40,533 bases of DNA from Fidelibacterota bacterium (lineage in GTDB: Bacteria > Fidelibacterota > UBA2242), in the NCBI GenBank assembly GCA_011046365.1, contig DSAS01000149.1, forward strand, positions 1-40,533. The letters are read 5' to 3'. The position numbers and the translations under genes were made by a program. The notes under the pieces were generated by a model. It had not been told where the DNA came from, searched no databases, and saw only the letters and a list, made by a program, of their open reading frames with translations. This document shows, one piece after another, positions 16,079 to 26,926 of the stretch (position 1 is its first letter; every line of letters begins with the position of its first letter).

Positions 16079-17470
16079 ATGGCGTCGCTCGATAAAGATT
16101 TTACCGAATTTGTATCCCGCCACGGACTCCTGCAAGCGACCGGTACGGTAATCGCCGGCGTCTCTGGCGGCGTGGATTCCATGGTGATGCTGCACTGTCT
16201 TTTGAATTACTGTCGTGAAAATAAAATCGAACTGATCGTCGCTCACCTGAATCACCGGATTCGCGGCTCCGCCGCCGAACAGGATGAAATCCTTGTGCAG
16301 GAATACTGTCGCTTAAATCATTGTAAATTCATTTCTAAATCTGTAAATGTCGCGGAAGTGGCTCGGAAGCAGGATTTGTCCGTGGAAATGGCGGGGCGCG
16401 CGGCGCGTTACCAATTTTTCCAAGATATCAGTAAAAATTATCCCGGTTCCCGGATCGCCACCGCTCACACTGCCGATGATCAGGTTGAGACTATCCTGTA
16501 CCGGATTTTCAAAGGAACCGGACTAAACGGACTGGTGGGAATTCGCATCCGGCGGGATAACATTATCCGCCCGCTTCTCTTTGCCCGAAAATCAGAAATC
16601 TACGACTTCGCCAGGAGCAACCGGATTCCCTTCAGCGAAGATTATACCAACCGAGATACGTCGCTTCCCCGCAATTTTATCCGGAACTTTTTGATCCCGA
16701 ATCTGAAGTCGGCGATCAATCCGTCGCTTGAAAAAGCGATTCTGCACCTTCGCGAAACCTTTTTTGACCTTCATCGCTTAAATCAATCACTCGCCGAAGA
16801 TGCCCTGAAAAACTGTCTTATTCGACAGTCAGCGCTGGAAATTGCCCTTGATATTTCCCAACTCAAAAGGTATTTTAAAACGGTAATATTTGAAGTGGTT
16901 TTGAGAATTCTGAAGAATTTTCATCAGGAAGAATTTCCTGCGATTGACTATAATATTATGACCAATCTGCTGACGCTGCTGGAGTCCGGACGCACCGGTG
17001 GTCGTCAAAAAATCACCGGCGATATTTACGCCTTTCGCAATCGCAATGAACTGATCATCGGTAAAATCAATCCTCCCGCCTGGAACAAAATCAGCATTAC
17101 ACCGGGAAAATCTTACCAAACCGACTACTTTTCGTTCGCCACTGAGTTGCTGGACTGCACTGAATTTAAACCGGACAAAGTAAATGCCAATCTCGAGTAT
17201 GTGGATTTTTCGAAACTCTCCCGGGCACCGCTCCGCCTGCGCCCCTGGAAAAAGGGCGATCGTATTATCCCGCTCGGCTCTTCTCATTCCAGAAAAGTCA
17301 GCGATATTTTTATTGATCAGAAAATTCCATTACTGAAAAAAAACCGGATTCCAATCCTGACCTGTGGCGACTCCATCGTGTGGATTTGCGGTATTAAGCT
17401 AGCGGACACCTTCAAAGTCAAGCCGCATACAACCCGGATTTTGAAATTGAACTATAAGGAACTTAACTGA
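16079..17470 (+). CDS. tilS: tRNA(Ile)-lysidine synthetase
   Basis: TilS attaches lysine to C34 of the CAU-anticodon tRNA-Ile so that it reads AUA, an essential step. The 463-residue protein has the PP-loop ATP site SGGVDS (29-34), the HLNHRIRG and TAHTADDQVETILYRIFKGT regions, and C-terminal substrate-binding domains ending in the LRPWKKGDRIIPLG region. The tilS-hpt-ftsH order is widely conserved in bacteria and supports the call. Its stop overlaps the hpt start by 1 nt (TGATG). Confidence 0.95.
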   Translation: MASLDKDFTEFVSRHGLLQATGTVIAGVSGGVDSMVMLHCLLNYCRENKIELIVAHLNHRIRGSAAEQDEILVQEYCRLNHCKFISKSVNVAEVARKQDLSVEMAGRAARYQFFQDISKNYPGSRIATAHTADDQVETILYRIFKGTGLNGLVGIRIRRDNIIRPLLFARKSEIYDFARSNRIPFSEDYTNRDTSLPRNFIRNFLIPNLKSAINPSLEKAILHLRETFFDLHRLNQSLAEDALKNCLIRQSALEIALDISQLKRYFKTVIFEVVLRILKNFHQEEFPAIDYNIMTNLLTLLESGRTGGRQKITGDIYAFRNRNELIIGKINPPAWNKISITPGKSYQTDYFSFATELLDCTEFKPDKVNANLEYVDFSKLSRAPLRLRPWKKGDRIIPLGSSHSRKVSDIFIDQKIPLLKKNRIPILTCGDSIVWICGIKLADTFKVKPHTTRILKLNYKELN

Positions 17471-18036
17471 TGACAAAGAGGATTCAACTGGATGACAGTT
17501 ATGGACAATTTAGCGGATTAACCCTGCATGAATGGATCAGCTATGACAAAATCATCGAACGGGTCAAAGAGTTAGCCGCCCAAATAACTGCCGACTATCA
17601 TGATAAAACACCCATCATGATCGGCATTTTGAACGGCAGTTTTATTTTCTTTGCCGATCTGATTCGCGAAATGGAGATCCAGGCGGAGGTTGACTTTATT
17701 AAAATTTCCAGTTATGCCAACGAGACCCGCACCAGTGGAACCGTCCGCCTGCTGAAAGATATTAGTTGTGATATCACCGGACGTGATGTAATTGTAGTTG
17801 AAGACATCGTGGATTCCGGATTGTCCATTGACTTTTTACGGCGGCGTTTACAGGGCAGCCAGGCGAAATCGGTTAAATTCGCCACGCTGTTGATTAAAGC
17901 GCAGACTAAATTGGACTTTGCGATTGATTACGTCGGCTTTACGATTCCTGACAAATTTGTTGTCGGTTACGGATTGGATTTGGCGCAAAAATTCCGTAAC
18001 CTTAAGTCTATTTATTATTTAAACCAAGAAGGCTGA
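17470..18036 (+). CDS. hpt: Hypoxanthine phosphoribosyltransferase
   Basis: Hpt salvages hypoxanthine or guanine into nucleotides using PRPP. The 188-residue protein has the PRPP-binding signature VIVVEDIVDSGLS (about 114-126), the ILNGSFIFFADLIREM loop near residue 53, and the DFAIDYVGFTIPDKFVVGYGLD C-terminal region of the family. The start overlaps the tilS stop (TGATG), with an AAGGA ribosome site inside tilS. The ftsH gene follows after 3 nt. Confidence 0.93.
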   Translation: MTKRIQLDDSYGQFSGLTLHEWISYDKIIERVKELAAQITADYHDKTPIMIGILNGSFIFFADLIREMEIQAEVDFIKISSYANETRTSGTVRLLKDISCDITGRDVIVVEDIVDSGLSIDFLRRRLQGSQAKSVKFATLLIKAQTKLDFAIDYVGFTIPDKFVVGYGLDLAQKFRNLKSIYYLNQEG

Positions 18037-18039
18037 TAA

Positions 18040-20109
18040 ATGAATAATTTTACCTCCATACAGCGCTCCCAGGAGCCGAAAAACAACGACCCGAAAAGAC
18101 CGAAAAATCCCAAAAAACCGCAACCGCCGAACAAGAAAAAAGACGGACCGGATAATGATTTCAAGTGGAAAAAGGCATCCAAAACATCGTTGATGTGGAT
18201 TATCATTATCATTAGTTCGATCTTTTTAATTCAGATTCTCGGAAGCGGTTCAAAAGAGGAAATCCGCGTCGAATTTCAACTGTATAAAGAGCTGTTAGCC
18301 GGTAATCAGATCGCCGAAGCGACGATTATTGAACGTGAGTTTCACGGAACCCTGAAGGAGGAAACAACCCTGATCATCCGGGGCAGACCGGTTGATGTCA
18401 AAAAGTTCTTTTTTATCCTGCCGCCCAATTATGATCAATACATGCTTGAAGAATGGGAAAAATACAACCTACACTATAATTTCCAGGAAAAAACCGTCGA
18501 ATGGACTGCGTATCTGTTTCAGATATTGCCCTGGTTTCTCTTCATCGGAATCTGGATATTCTTCATGCGGCGGATGCAGGGACAAAATAATAAAGGCATT
18601 TTCGGATTCGGCAAGAGCAAAGCCCGGCTGTGGTCCTCCGACCGACCAAAGGCGACTTTTAACGACGTCGCTGGTTGTATCGAAGCCAAGGAGGAACTCC
18701 AGGAAATCATCGAATTTCTGAAGTTGCCCGAAAAATTTTCCCGGTTGGGTGGGAAAATCCCCAAAGGTGCATTGTTGCTCGGACCACCGGGAACCGGCAA
18801 GACGCTCCTGGCAAAAGCCGTGGCTGGTGAAGCCGGAGTCCCCTTTTTCAGCATCAGTGGTGCCGATTTTGTGGAAATGTTTGTAGGTGTCGGCGCATCC
18901 CGGGTGCGCGACCTCTTTGAACAGGGCAAGCGCAATTCTCCCTGTATTATCTTCATTGATGAAATTGACGCCGTTGGTCGGCATCGCGGCGCCGGACTGG
19001 GCGGCGGACACGACGAACGGGAGCAGACGCTCAACCAGTTACTTGTCGAGATGGACGGCTTTGACGAAAATACAAACGTCATCATCATCGCAGCTACCAA
19101 CCGCCCCGATGTACTGGATTCGGCGTTGCTGCGACCCGGTAGATTTGATCGTCAAATTGTCGTTGACGTACCCGACGTTAAGGGGCGCGAAGGAATTTTA
19201 CGCGTGCATACAAAAAATATTCCACTGGCAAAGGGTATTGACCTTAGTATCATCGCCAAAGGGACCCCCGGATTGGTGGGTGCCGATCTGGCAAACCTCG
19301 TTAACGAAGCCGCACTGTTGGCTGCCCGTAAAAATAAAAAATACGTCGAGAATGAAGACTTCGAAGAGGCAAAGGATAAGGTCATGATGGGCGTCGAGCG
19401 CAAGAGCCTGCAAATTTCCCAAAAAGAGCGTGAACTCACCGCCTATCACGAATCCGGACATGTGCTGGTTGCCGTCAATATTCCCGGCGCGGACCCGATT
19501 CACAAGGTTACCATCGTCCCGCGGGGACGCGCCCTGGGCATCACCCATCAACTGCCCCTCGACGAACGGCATAACTATTCAAAAAGTTACATCACCGGCA
19601 ACCTCAGTGTTCTGCTCGGTGGTCGGGCGGCGGAAAAGATTATTTTCAATGAACTCACCACCGGCGCCGGGAATGATATTGAACGTGCCACCGAACTTGC
19701 CCGTAAAATGGTCTGCGAATGGGGCATGAGTGAACGCTTGGGACCGCTGACTTTCGGTAAAAAAAATCAGGAGATTTTCCTGGGCAGGGAGATCGCCCAG
19801 CATCGTGATTTCAGCGAAGAAACCGCCAAAGCCATTGACGAAGAGGTACGTCAAATCGTGGAAGCAGCAGAAGCCCGGGCGATTAAAATTTTAAAAGATA
19901 ATCTGAAATCTTTGAAATTACTGGCTGAAACGCTGCTGGAACATGAGGTGATTGACGGCGAAGATATCAAACGCCTGCTGGAAGGTAAGAAGCTGAAAAA
20001 ATCCCGGAACAGCACGATAGGTAAACCAAAATCGAAAGCGACCCAGACCAGTAGCCGAAAATCGGTCAAAAAGGAGCCAAAAGCTGCTACGAAAACTGAC
20101 CCTAAATGA
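18040..20109 (+). CDS. ftsH: ATP-dependent zinc metalloprotease FtsH
   Basis: This membrane-anchored AAA+ protease degrades damaged membrane proteins and regulators. The 689-residue protein has a basic, proline-rich N-terminal extension (1-48), TM1 (about 51-67), a small periplasmic domain, TM2 (about 157-176), the Walker A loop GPPGTGKT (248-255), Walker [10 protein letters not shown], the second region of homology with RPGRFDRQ, and the zinc site HESGH (470-474). The C-terminal tail is Lys/Ser-rich. The N-terminal extension is longer than usual, as FtsH normally reaches TM1 within about 10 residues. It follows tilS-hpt in the classical order. Confidence 0.97.
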   Translation: MNNFTSIQRSQEPKNNDPKRPKNPKKPQPPNKKKDGPDNDFKWKKASKTSLMWIIIIISSIFLIQILGSGSKEEIRVEFQLYKELLAGNQIAEATIIEREFHGTLKEETTLIIRGRPVDVKKFFFILPPNYDQYMLEEWEKYNLHYNFQEKTVEWTAYLFQILPWFLFIGIWIFFMRRMQGQNNKGIFGFGKSKARLWSSDRPKATFNDVAGCIEAKEELQEIIEFLKLPEKFSRLGGKIPKGALLLGPPGTGKTLLAKAVAGEAGVPFFSISGADFVEMFVGVGASRVRDLFEQGKRNSPCIIFIDEIDAVGRHRGAGLGGGHDEREQTLNQLLVEMDGFDENTNVIIIAATNRPDVLDSALLRPGRFDRQIVVDVPDVKGREGILRVHTKNIPLAKGIDLSIIAKGTPGLVGADLANLVNEAALLAARKNKKYVENEDFEEAKDKVMMGVERKSLQISQKERELTAYHESGHVLVAVNIPGADPIHKVTIVPRGRALGITHQLPLDERHNYSKSYITGNLSVLLGGRAAEKIIFNELTTGAGNDIERATELARKMVCEWGMSERLGPLTFGKKNQEIFLGREIAQHRDFSEETAKAIDEEVRQIVEAAEARAIKILKDNLKSLKLLAETLLEHEVIDGEDIKRLLEGKKLKKSRNSTIGKPKSKATQTSSRKSVKKEPKAATKTDPK

Positions 20110-20131
20110 TACAGCGCACTACGTTGCTGAA

Positions 20132-21283
20132 ATGGAATCCCTACCGGTTGATCCGGGCGGCATCCAGATCATGGCGCCCAAAGGTGAATTCTGCATTCTC
20201 AAAACCGATCCGATTTCGGCTCCGGCGGCAAATATTTTAAAACAGCAGATGCTGTCCGTGGGCGGCGAGTGCGCCGTCTCGCGCGGCGCCTCAACCTGTG
20301 AGATTGATACCGCACCGGCTATCCTTTCCGGTACAAAGAAGCAGTTTCTAAAACTGGCTGAAAGTCTTGAATACCAGATTTTCGGACTGAATCGTTTAAG
20401 TACCGAGATTCGGTATTTTTTCGCCGACGACTTTTCCATTACAGAAATGCGGATTGGTGGACGCCATTTTGACTTCAAAAAGAAAACCGCCGTTATGGGA
20501 GTTTTGAATGTGACACCCGATTCATTTTATGACGGCGGAAAACACGTTCAAGTGACCGGGGCGGTGAAAGCGGCGCTGCAGATGGAAACGGACGGTGCGG
20601 ATATTATTGATATCGGTGGCGAATCCACCCGCCCGGGAGCAGAACCAGTGGACGAAAAAACCGAACTAAATCGCATCATTCCGGTGATCACCGGGTTACG
20701 CCAAAAAAGCAACATTCCCATTTCCATTGATACCTATAAATCCGCTGTTGCTGAAAAAGCTCTGGAAGCCGGCGCTGACATGGTAAACGACATCAGCGGT
20801 TTGACCTTCGATCCGCAGCTGGCAGAGGTCATCGCCAGCCACAATGCCGCAGCCTGTCTCATGCATATTCGTGGTACTCCCCGCAACATGCAGGAAAATC
20901 CACACTATGATAACCTGATTGACGAAATTCTGAACTACCTGGATGCAGCTGTCGGGCGAGCCGTCAAAGCCGGTCTATCCCGTGATCAAATTATCATTGA
21001 CCCCGGAATTGGATTTGGCAAAACAGTCGCAGACAACTATACCATTTTGCGCTATTTAAAGGAATTTGAGTCGCTGGGACAACCGATCCTGGTTGGATTA
21101 TCCCGCAAGTCACTCATCGGAAAGCTGCTCGATTTGCCGGTTGATCAGCGCCTTCCCGGCAGTCTGGCAGGGTTGGCGGTCGCCATCAATAACGGCGCTG
21201 CCGTTATCAGGGTACACGACGTCAGGGAAAGTCGTCAGGCTGCCGCCATTGCCGATGCTATCGTAGGAAAACAGCAAATATGA
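20132..21283 (+). CDS. folP: Dihydropteroate synthase with N-terminal extension
   Basis: FolP joins p-aminobenzoate to the pterin pyrophosphate in folate synthesis. The 383-residue protein has a catalytic TIM barrel from about residue 110, with MGVLNVTPDSFYDGGKH, GADIIDIGGESTRPGAEP and IIDPGIGFGKT. About 110 residues precede it (VDPGGIQIMAPKGEF ... AANILKQQMLSVGGECAVSRG); this is the accessory N-domain seen in some anaerobe and deltaproteobacterial FolP proteins. The ATG at 20132 has no clear ribosome site and homologous extensions usually begin about 15 residues earlier, so a non-ATG start overlapping ftsH is possible. Its stop overlaps cdaA (ATGA). Confidence 0.93.
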   Translation: MESLPVDPGGIQIMAPKGEFCILKTDPISAPAANILKQQMLSVGGECAVSRGASTCEIDTAPAILSGTKKQFLKLAESLEYQIFGLNRLSTEIRYFFADDFSITEMRIGGRHFDFKKKTAVMGVLNVTPDSFYDGGKHVQVTGAVKAALQMETDGADIIDIGGESTRPGAEPVDEKTELNRIIPVITGLRQKSNIPISIDTYKSAVAEKALEAGADMVNDISGLTFDPQLAEVIASHNAAACLMHIRGTPRNMQENPHYDNLIDEILNYLDAAVGRAVKAGLSRDQIIIDPGIGFGKTVADNYTILRYLKEFESLGQPILVGLSRKSLIGKLLDLPVDQRLPGSLAGLAVAINNGAAVIRVHDVRESRQAAAIADAIVGKQQI

Positions 21284-22056
21284 CACTATTCACCATTAAA
21301 TTTATTACCGTCACCATCTGGGATGTTCTGGATATTTTGCTAATCTACTGGATTTTTTTAAAGCTATATCAGTTCTTCAGGGGTTCGCGGGCATCTCAGA
21401 TGATTATCGGACTGGCGGCAATTTTTTTATTATCCTTTGTCGCCCGGATTTTAAATCTGCAAAGCCTGTCCTGGCTGATGGGACATCTCCAGACGGTCTG
21501 GGTAATCGCCTTTGTGATTGTATTTCAGCCGGAGCTACGCCGGATTCTGATCATGATCGGGCAGAGCCGGATATTACGGCGCTTCTTTGCGGAACCAAAT
21601 TCCAAAACCATTAATGCTGTGATTGATGCGTCTATGGAGTTGGTCCGGCGTAAGTGGGGCGGACTCTTCGTTCTCGGACGTGAGGTTCAGTTGAAAATGA
21701 TTAAAGATACCGCAACCACCATCAACGCAGAGGTCTCATCCAGTCTGCTGGTCTCGATTTTTAATCCCGGCAGCCCGCTGCACGACGGTGCGGTCATCAT
21801 CCAGAACGATATTATCGAGGCGGCGGGCGCTATTCTGCCGCTTTCGGACAATCCCGATCTGGACCCGCTACTCGGCACCCGTCATCGGGCTGCGCTGGGC
21901 ATTTCCGAAGAATCCGATGCCATAGTAGTAGTGGTATCTGAAGAGACCCAGAAAATCGCAGTCGCATATCAGGGTATTTTCTATCGCAGCGTTGACGAAG
22001 ATATGCTGCGCGGATTGCTGAATAAACTCTTCTTTGTCGGGAGTGAAAATCGCTAA
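21280..22056 (+). CDS. cdaA: Diadenylate cyclase CdaA (c-di-AMP synthase)
   Basis: CdaA makes the second messenger c-di-AMP from two ATP. The 258-residue protein has three N-terminal membrane segments (within about 10-85) and a DAC domain with the active-site motifs HDGAVII and TRHRAALGISEESDA. The length fits the CdaA/YbbP family. It overlaps folP by 4 nt, and the folP-cdaA pair is found in many bacteria. The usual partner cdaR is absent; the next gene is a PorU-like protease that overlaps its end by 14 to 23 nt. Confidence 0.95.
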   Translation: MTLFTIKFITVTIWDVLDILLIYWIFLKLYQFFRGSRASQMIIGLAAIFLLSFVARILNLQSLSWLMGHLQTVWVIAFVIVFQPELRRILIMIGQSRILRRFFAEPNSKTINAVIDASMELVRRKWGGLFVLGREVQLKMIKDTATTINAEVSSSLLVSIFNPGSPLHDGAVIIQNDIIEAAGAILPLSDNPDLDPLLGTRHRAALGISEESDAIVVVVSEETQKIAVAYQGIFYRSVDEDMLRGLLNKLFFVGSENR

Positions 22057-25000
22057 TATTTTTCCTTCAATCCGGTCTTATCTGACGATAAACCTGGTCT
22101 GTCTATCTACATTGCGGTTTGTTTCTGCACTTGCCCAGCCAGCTAGTCCGGAGCACTCGGTTTTTTTTATCGAGAACTGGCTGGATGACCGTCACTGGGT
22201 CTGGCAGGGAAAAATCAATCCTCCTGTCTTCTCAAGTTTGACGGACGGCGCACTATCAATAAAGGCAGAGCCGCTGGACAATAACAGTCGTACCGGTTTC
22301 CCCGCTTTGCCCTGCTACAGCCGCATTTTTAACGCTTTGCCGCAGGATATCCGGTATCAGATTCAGACCGCAAATCCCAACGGTCTGCTACTGGAAAGTC
22401 AACTCGAATCATTTTTTGACCACCCGAAGACAGAGCTGCGGGAGTTTACAAACGATCAAAATCAGCCTGCGGATATCAGCTACCCGTACCCCGCAGAAAT
22501 CGTTCAAGTCACCTTCATCGGTTATGTTAATCATCAACCACTTACCAATATTAAAATCTATCCCTATCAGTTAACCGACGACGGCACCCGGCTACACTAC
22601 TTTGAGAATTTGGAAATCAGCGTTTCCATCGCTGCTAATCCGGATTTCTCGGAGAGCCGGATTGCTGAGAAATCGAACCTGGAAAAGCTTATCAATCTGA
22701 ATGGTAAGGTTCGTAAAAGGCGGGAATTGAAAACCCTCGAGAAACCGACAGGCGTGCTCCCCTACAGCGAACCCCTGATCCGCATCACCGTTGATTCCAC
22801 CGGCATTTACCGCCTGTCGCAATCCGCCTTGAAGAACAGCAATGTTGCAATTAAAAAAGTTGATCCACGCACCTTTCAGATGTTCAACAAGGGTAACGAA
22901 GTGCCGGTGTTTGTCAAAGGTGAATCCGACGGGAGTTTCGATAACAGCGACTACATCGAATTTTATGGACAGCGCAATCTCAACAGCGTCGCCGATTACT
23001 ATTACGATCCCTTTACCGATAGAAATGTTTATTATCTGACTTGGGGCAAACAGTTTGGTTTGCGCTACGCCGAAGAGTCGGCAAAAACAACCATCCGCAG
23101 CGAGGATGCCATCGTGCCGGCGGATTTTGAATATACCATGCATATTGAGAAGAACCGGCATTTTGATAAGCTGGGTCAGGTTGACACGGATCAGCCGACC
23201 CATACCCGTGATCACTGGTTTTTTGACAGCGGCATTAACGGCGGTACGACCAGAAGTTACATCTTCCAACTGGTCTATCCCAATACGGGTACGGTCGAAC
23301 CTTTCGATATCGCCGTTGGTATGCATGGATTGACCTATCAGGTCAGCGGTCACGAAGTAACAATCACTATCAATAATTATATTGTCACCACAGACCGATG
23401 GAACGGTCAAATCCCGCACGTGATTCGAACCGGGCTCAACCAAAAACTCCAGAATCGCTACCTGAGACATGGTGATAATGTCATTCAGATTGCTGTCGCC
23501 GGCGACGATCCGACCAACAAATACGACCGGGTTTTATTCGATTTTCTGGATGTCCGTTATAAGCGACTCTACCGGGCGCACAATGAGCGCATCACTTTCA
23601 CCAAACCGGAAAGCACGCCGGCAGGCAGGTATCACTTCAAAATCGGCGGCTTCCAAAATCCGGACATTTCCATCTACAAAATCGGGAAAAGTAAACTCGT
23701 GGACTTCAGCGTAAATTACAGCACCTACACGAGGGACTATACCGTCCAGATTGAGGATTACATTCACGATGATGCCACAGAATATTACGCCGCCTCCCGT
23801 GAAGGGGTGCTGCAGCCACTCAGCCTTCAGCCGGACACAATTTTTAATATCCTCAACGAAGAAGATGCCTTTGATCTGATCATCATTACCGATCAGCAAT
23901 TTAAATATCGTCTATCAAAACTGACCTCCTTTTATCATAGTATCGGGATCAATCCCAAAATCGTGAGTATTAAAGACATTTACAATCAGTTCAATCATGG
24001 TATCGTTAGTCCTTATGCCATTCGTGATTATCTTGCCTTGATTCATTCGAACTGGACGCATCAGCCGCGCTTTGTACTACTAATCGGTGACGCCGCTATC
24101 CGTGAGGAGGAATCGGTACCAGCCATCTTTTTTCAGTCCTTGAATTATGGCGCCTGTGCCAGTGATCACTGGTATGTAGCCCTGGACAATAATTCCAAAA
24201 TTCCCGAATACGCCATCGGGCGCTGGCCGGTTTCAAATATGGAGGAACTTGATCTGGTCATTGACAAACGCATCACCTATAAAAATTCTGCCCCGGTTGA
24301 TCCCTGGCACAACGAAATGCTCTTCATCGCCGGCTATGAAAATGCTTTTAAAAACCAGACGGAAAATATGATCAACCGGCAGATTCCGAAGGAATTCAGC
24401 ATCAACCGCATTTATATTGATCCCGCATCGCAAAGCACACCCTTTTTCGGCGGATCGGACACTCTGATTGATCTCTGGAATAAAGGTCTGACTCTGATCA
24501 ATTTTATGGGACACGGCGGCGGCGGTGTCTGGTCCGACCGGTCACTTTTTAACACGTCTCATATCAAATTTCTGGACAATTATAACCGGCTCCCGTTTAT
24601 CAGCAGCCTGACCTGCTTTACCGCCGATTTTGCCAACGTGACCGGTATGGGCGAATATCTGCTTTTAGCGGAAAATGGCGGCGCCATCGCCCTCTGGGGC
24701 GCCACCAGTACCGGCTGGATTAAAAACGACTATCTTATGGCCAAACCTTTCTATGATGTAATTTTCGAACCGGGAATGACTGTTGGCGAAGCAATTCAGT
24801 ACGCCAAAATCAAGTATCTGGCTGACAATCATTTCGACCGGTACGAGTTTTCCATGGTTCATTCCTACACCCTGCTGGGCGATCCGACCATCGAGATACC
24901 TTTTCCCAAAAAACAGATAACACTATCCGTCAGTGAAGAAAATCCCGAGCCCGGGCAAACCATTGAGATTACCGGCTCCGCACCCTTCAGCAGCGGCGAA

Positions 25001-26926
25001 ATATATACCCAACTCTATGATTCTGCCAAATACCGGATATTTCCCGAGCCTCTGTCGGGACAAATACAAAACGGCAGCGTTCGCCAGGAAATAGAACTGC
25101 CACCCACCATCCACCCCGGTAACACCTTTCTCAATTACTATCTGGTTAATAGCAACGCCACCATTGACGGTCATGGAAGCTCACTTTTCAGTATTAAAGG
25201 ATTGAATTTTTATAATTTTTCAGTCCAGCCCGATCTGCCTAAAAAACGTGAAAATTTTCAAATCTGCATCCGCACCGAACTGACCAACCTGGATTCCATA
25301 ATATGCGAACTGGATACGGTCAGCGCCGCTGAAAGACTTGATGAAAACGGCATCGAGTATGTCGTCAGTTTCACCGACGTATCTCATATTATACGGAAAA
25401 AAATGGTTCGTAATCCCACGCAATCCAATCAGTGGCAGCTGGCAGCACCGCTGCAGATTGGTACAGCCGGAAAATTGATCGGGGTCCGTTTCGCCGCAGT
25501 GGACAATCAGCAAAACCGCATCACCAGCCCGAACTTTTCCCTGGAAATAAAACCGGCACCGGATCTTGCCGTCACCGGCATTTCCCAATCCGGCACCAAA
25601 TTTCCCGAACTGGTCGCCAGAGTTAATTATCGGGGTGACGACACCCTTCAAACCGATCTGATCGCCTATCGGATGCATGGTCAATCGGAAAGCCTCTTTG
25701 GAACAGCCAACTTTACCTTGCTCCCCAACCGTCAATCCAACCTGGCAATTCCCGGCTGTCTGGGATTGGGCTGGCAGCAATTTAAAATCCTAATTGATCC
25801 CGAAAAGAAGATTGACGAATTGTATGAAACCAATAACATCCTGACCGATTCCTTTTACGTCATGACCTATCCCGTTACGCCGGCGCTGGGAACCAGCATT
25901 GACGGCACCAGCAACGACACGCTGAAGTATGCCGCTTACGCCCTCTTCGTTGCACCGAACAGCCTGACCGATTCATCGGCACTTATTATTGACCGGCAAT
26001 ATGTAACCCAAAATCCGCTGCAGCCGCAGTTTGTCATTCAGAGCATTGACGGCAGCGACGAGCTGGAATGCCTGGAAATATCCCTTCCTTATCTTGCCGA
26101 TTCGCTGCTGAAGCCGCTTTCGGTTCTGATATCAGCGGCGAATTCCGACGATGAAAATGTCACCGTCGCCAGGTGGGATTCTTACCTGAACATCTGGGTC
26201 AGCGTTGCGACACAGGGTACTCCCGCGGGATACTTGGGCAAATCCGCCTATCCGGGAAAATTTACCCTGGTGACATGTCAGGATACCGAACCGCCGAAAC
26301 TTGAACTGAGCCTCGACGGGCAGCAGTTTTTCCAGAATTCCTACGTCTCCCGGCGTCCGAATATTTCCATTATCGCCGAAGACCGCAACGGTGTACTCTT
26401 TAATCAGCAGGGACTACAAGTTTTTCTGGACGGCAATCCGGTTGCTTTTGCCAATCTGAACATCCCTGACACTCTCGCCAACGGTAATTATGTCTCCGCT
26501 CAGTTTCGTCCGGAACTGGAATACGGCGATCATGATCTGGAGGTCATTATCAAAGACGCCGCCGGAAACAGCACCGCCGATCAGGTCTTCTTTAATGTCA
26601 GTGACGAACTCAAACTGATTGACTACGGCAATTATCCGAATCCCTTCAAGGATCGCACCGTTTTTATCTATGAGCTCACTCAGCGGGTGGACGATTTTAA
26701 AATCAAGATTTATACCACATCAGGGAGACTAATCAAGATTCTCGCAGAATCCACGATTTTCAGTACGGGACTAGACATGAACGATGGTGGCTATCATGAA
26801 ATTATCTGGAACGGTCTGGATGAAAACGGCAATTTCATCGCCAACGGCGTCTATTTCTATAAAATGATTGCTAAAAAAGATAAAAAGACCATGACTCAAA
26901 TCGGTAAAATCGCCAAGGCGCGCTGA
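22034..26926 (+). CDS. PorU-like C25 (gingipain-family) peptidase, T9SS sortase candidate
   Basis: This very large protein (1630 residues) starts with a signal segment (about 10-35). Family C25 catalytic residues are visible: His827 in FMGHGGGGVWSD and Cys861 in SSLTCFTADF, spaced as in gingipains. Downstream are Ig/Fn3-like beta domains and a C-terminal T9SS domain (NYPNPFKDRTVFIYEL ... NGVYFYKM). In Bacteroidota, PorU is the cysteine-protease sortase that removes T9SS sorting domains and attaches cargo to the cell surface. A PorV-like gene follows directly, which favours that role over a plain secreted protease. The start is TTG 22034 or GTG 22043 (closer to a CGGGAG ribosome site); both lie inside cdaA. 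Confidence 0.88.
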   Translation: MSGVKIANIFPSIRSYLTINLVCLSTLRFVSALAQPASPEHSVFFIENWLDDRHWVWQGKINPPVFSSLTDGALSIKAEPLDNNSRTGFPALPCYSRIFNALPQDIRYQIQTANPNGLLLESQLESFFDHPKTELREFTNDQNQPADISYPYPAEIVQVTFIGYVNHQPLTNIKIYPYQLTDDGTRLHYFENLEISVSIAANPDFSESRIAEKSNLEKLINLNGKVRKRRELKTLEKPTGVLPYSEPLIRITVDSTGIYRLSQSALKNSNVAIKKVDPRTFQMFNKGNEVPVFVKGESDGSFDNSDYIEFYGQRNLNSVADYYYDPFTDRNVYYLTWGKQFGLRYAEESAKTTIRSEDAIVPADFEYTMHIEKNRHFDKLGQVDTDQPTHTRDHWFFDSGINGGTTRSYIFQLVYPNTGTVEPFDIAVGMHGLTYQVSGHEVTITINNYIVTTDRWNGQIPHVIRTGLNQKLQNRYLRHGDNVIQIAVAGDDPTNKYDRVLFDFLDVRYKRLYRAHNERITFTKPESTPAGRYHFKIGGFQNPDISIYKIGKSKLVDFSVNYSTYTRDYTVQIEDYIHDDATEYYAASREGVLQPLSLQPDTIFNILNEEDAFDLIIITDQQFKYRLSKLTSFYHSIGINPKIVSIKDIYNQFNHGIVSPYAIRDYLALIHSNWTHQPRFVLLIGDAAIREEESVPAIFFQSLNYGACASDHWYVALDNNSKIPEYAIGRWPVSNMEELDLVIDKRITYKNSAPVDPWHNEMLFIAGYENAFKNQTENMINRQIPKEFSINRIYIDPASQSTPFFGGSDTLIDLWNKGLTLINFMGHGGGGVWSDRSLFNTSHIKFLDNYNRLPFISSLTCFTADFANVTGMGEYLLLAENGGAIALWGATSTGWIKNDYLMAKPFYDVIFEPGMTVGEAIQYAKIKYLADNHFDRYEFSMVHSYTLLGDPTIEIPFPKKQITLSVSEENPEPGQTIEITGSAPFSSGEIYTQLYDSAKYRIFPEPLSGQIQNGSVRQEIELPPTIHPGNTFLNYYLVNSNATIDGHGSSLFSIKGLNFYNFSVQPDLPKKRENFQICIRTELTNLDSIICELDTVSAAERLDENGIEYVVSFTDVSHIIRKKMVRNPTQSNQWQLAAPLQIGTAGKLIGVRFAAVDNQQNRITSPNFSLEIKPAPDLAVTGISQSGTKFPELVARVNYRGDDTLQTDLIAYRMHGQSESLFGTANFTLLPNRQSNLAIPGCLGLGWQQFKILIDPEKKIDELYETNNILTDSFYVMTYPVTPALGTSIDGTSNDTLKYAAYALFVAPNSLTDSSALIIDRQYVTQNPLQPQFVIQSIDGSDELECLEISLPYLADSLLKPLSVLISAANSDDENVTVARWDSYLNIWVSVATQGTPAGYLGKSAYPGKFTLVTCQDTEPPKLELSLDGQQFFQNSYVSRRPNISIIAEDRNGVLFNQQGLQVFLDGNPVAFANLNIPDTLANGNYVSAQFRPELEYGDHDLEVIIKDAAGNSTADQVFFNVSDELKLIDYGNYPNPFKDRTVFIYELTQRVDDFKIKIYTTSGRLIKILAESTIFSTGLDMNDGGYHEIIWNGLDENGNFIANGVYFYKMIAKKDKKTMTQIGKIAKAR

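Noticed and set aside
22592-23470. 292-residue open frame on the minus strand inside the PorU-like gene
   Set aside because: It lies wholly within a well-supported plus-strand gene, has no recognisable domain and no separate ribosome site; it is a codon-bias shadow.
25220-25780. 186-residue minus-strand frame inside the PorU-like gene
   Set aside because: Same reason: antisense shadow with no family features.
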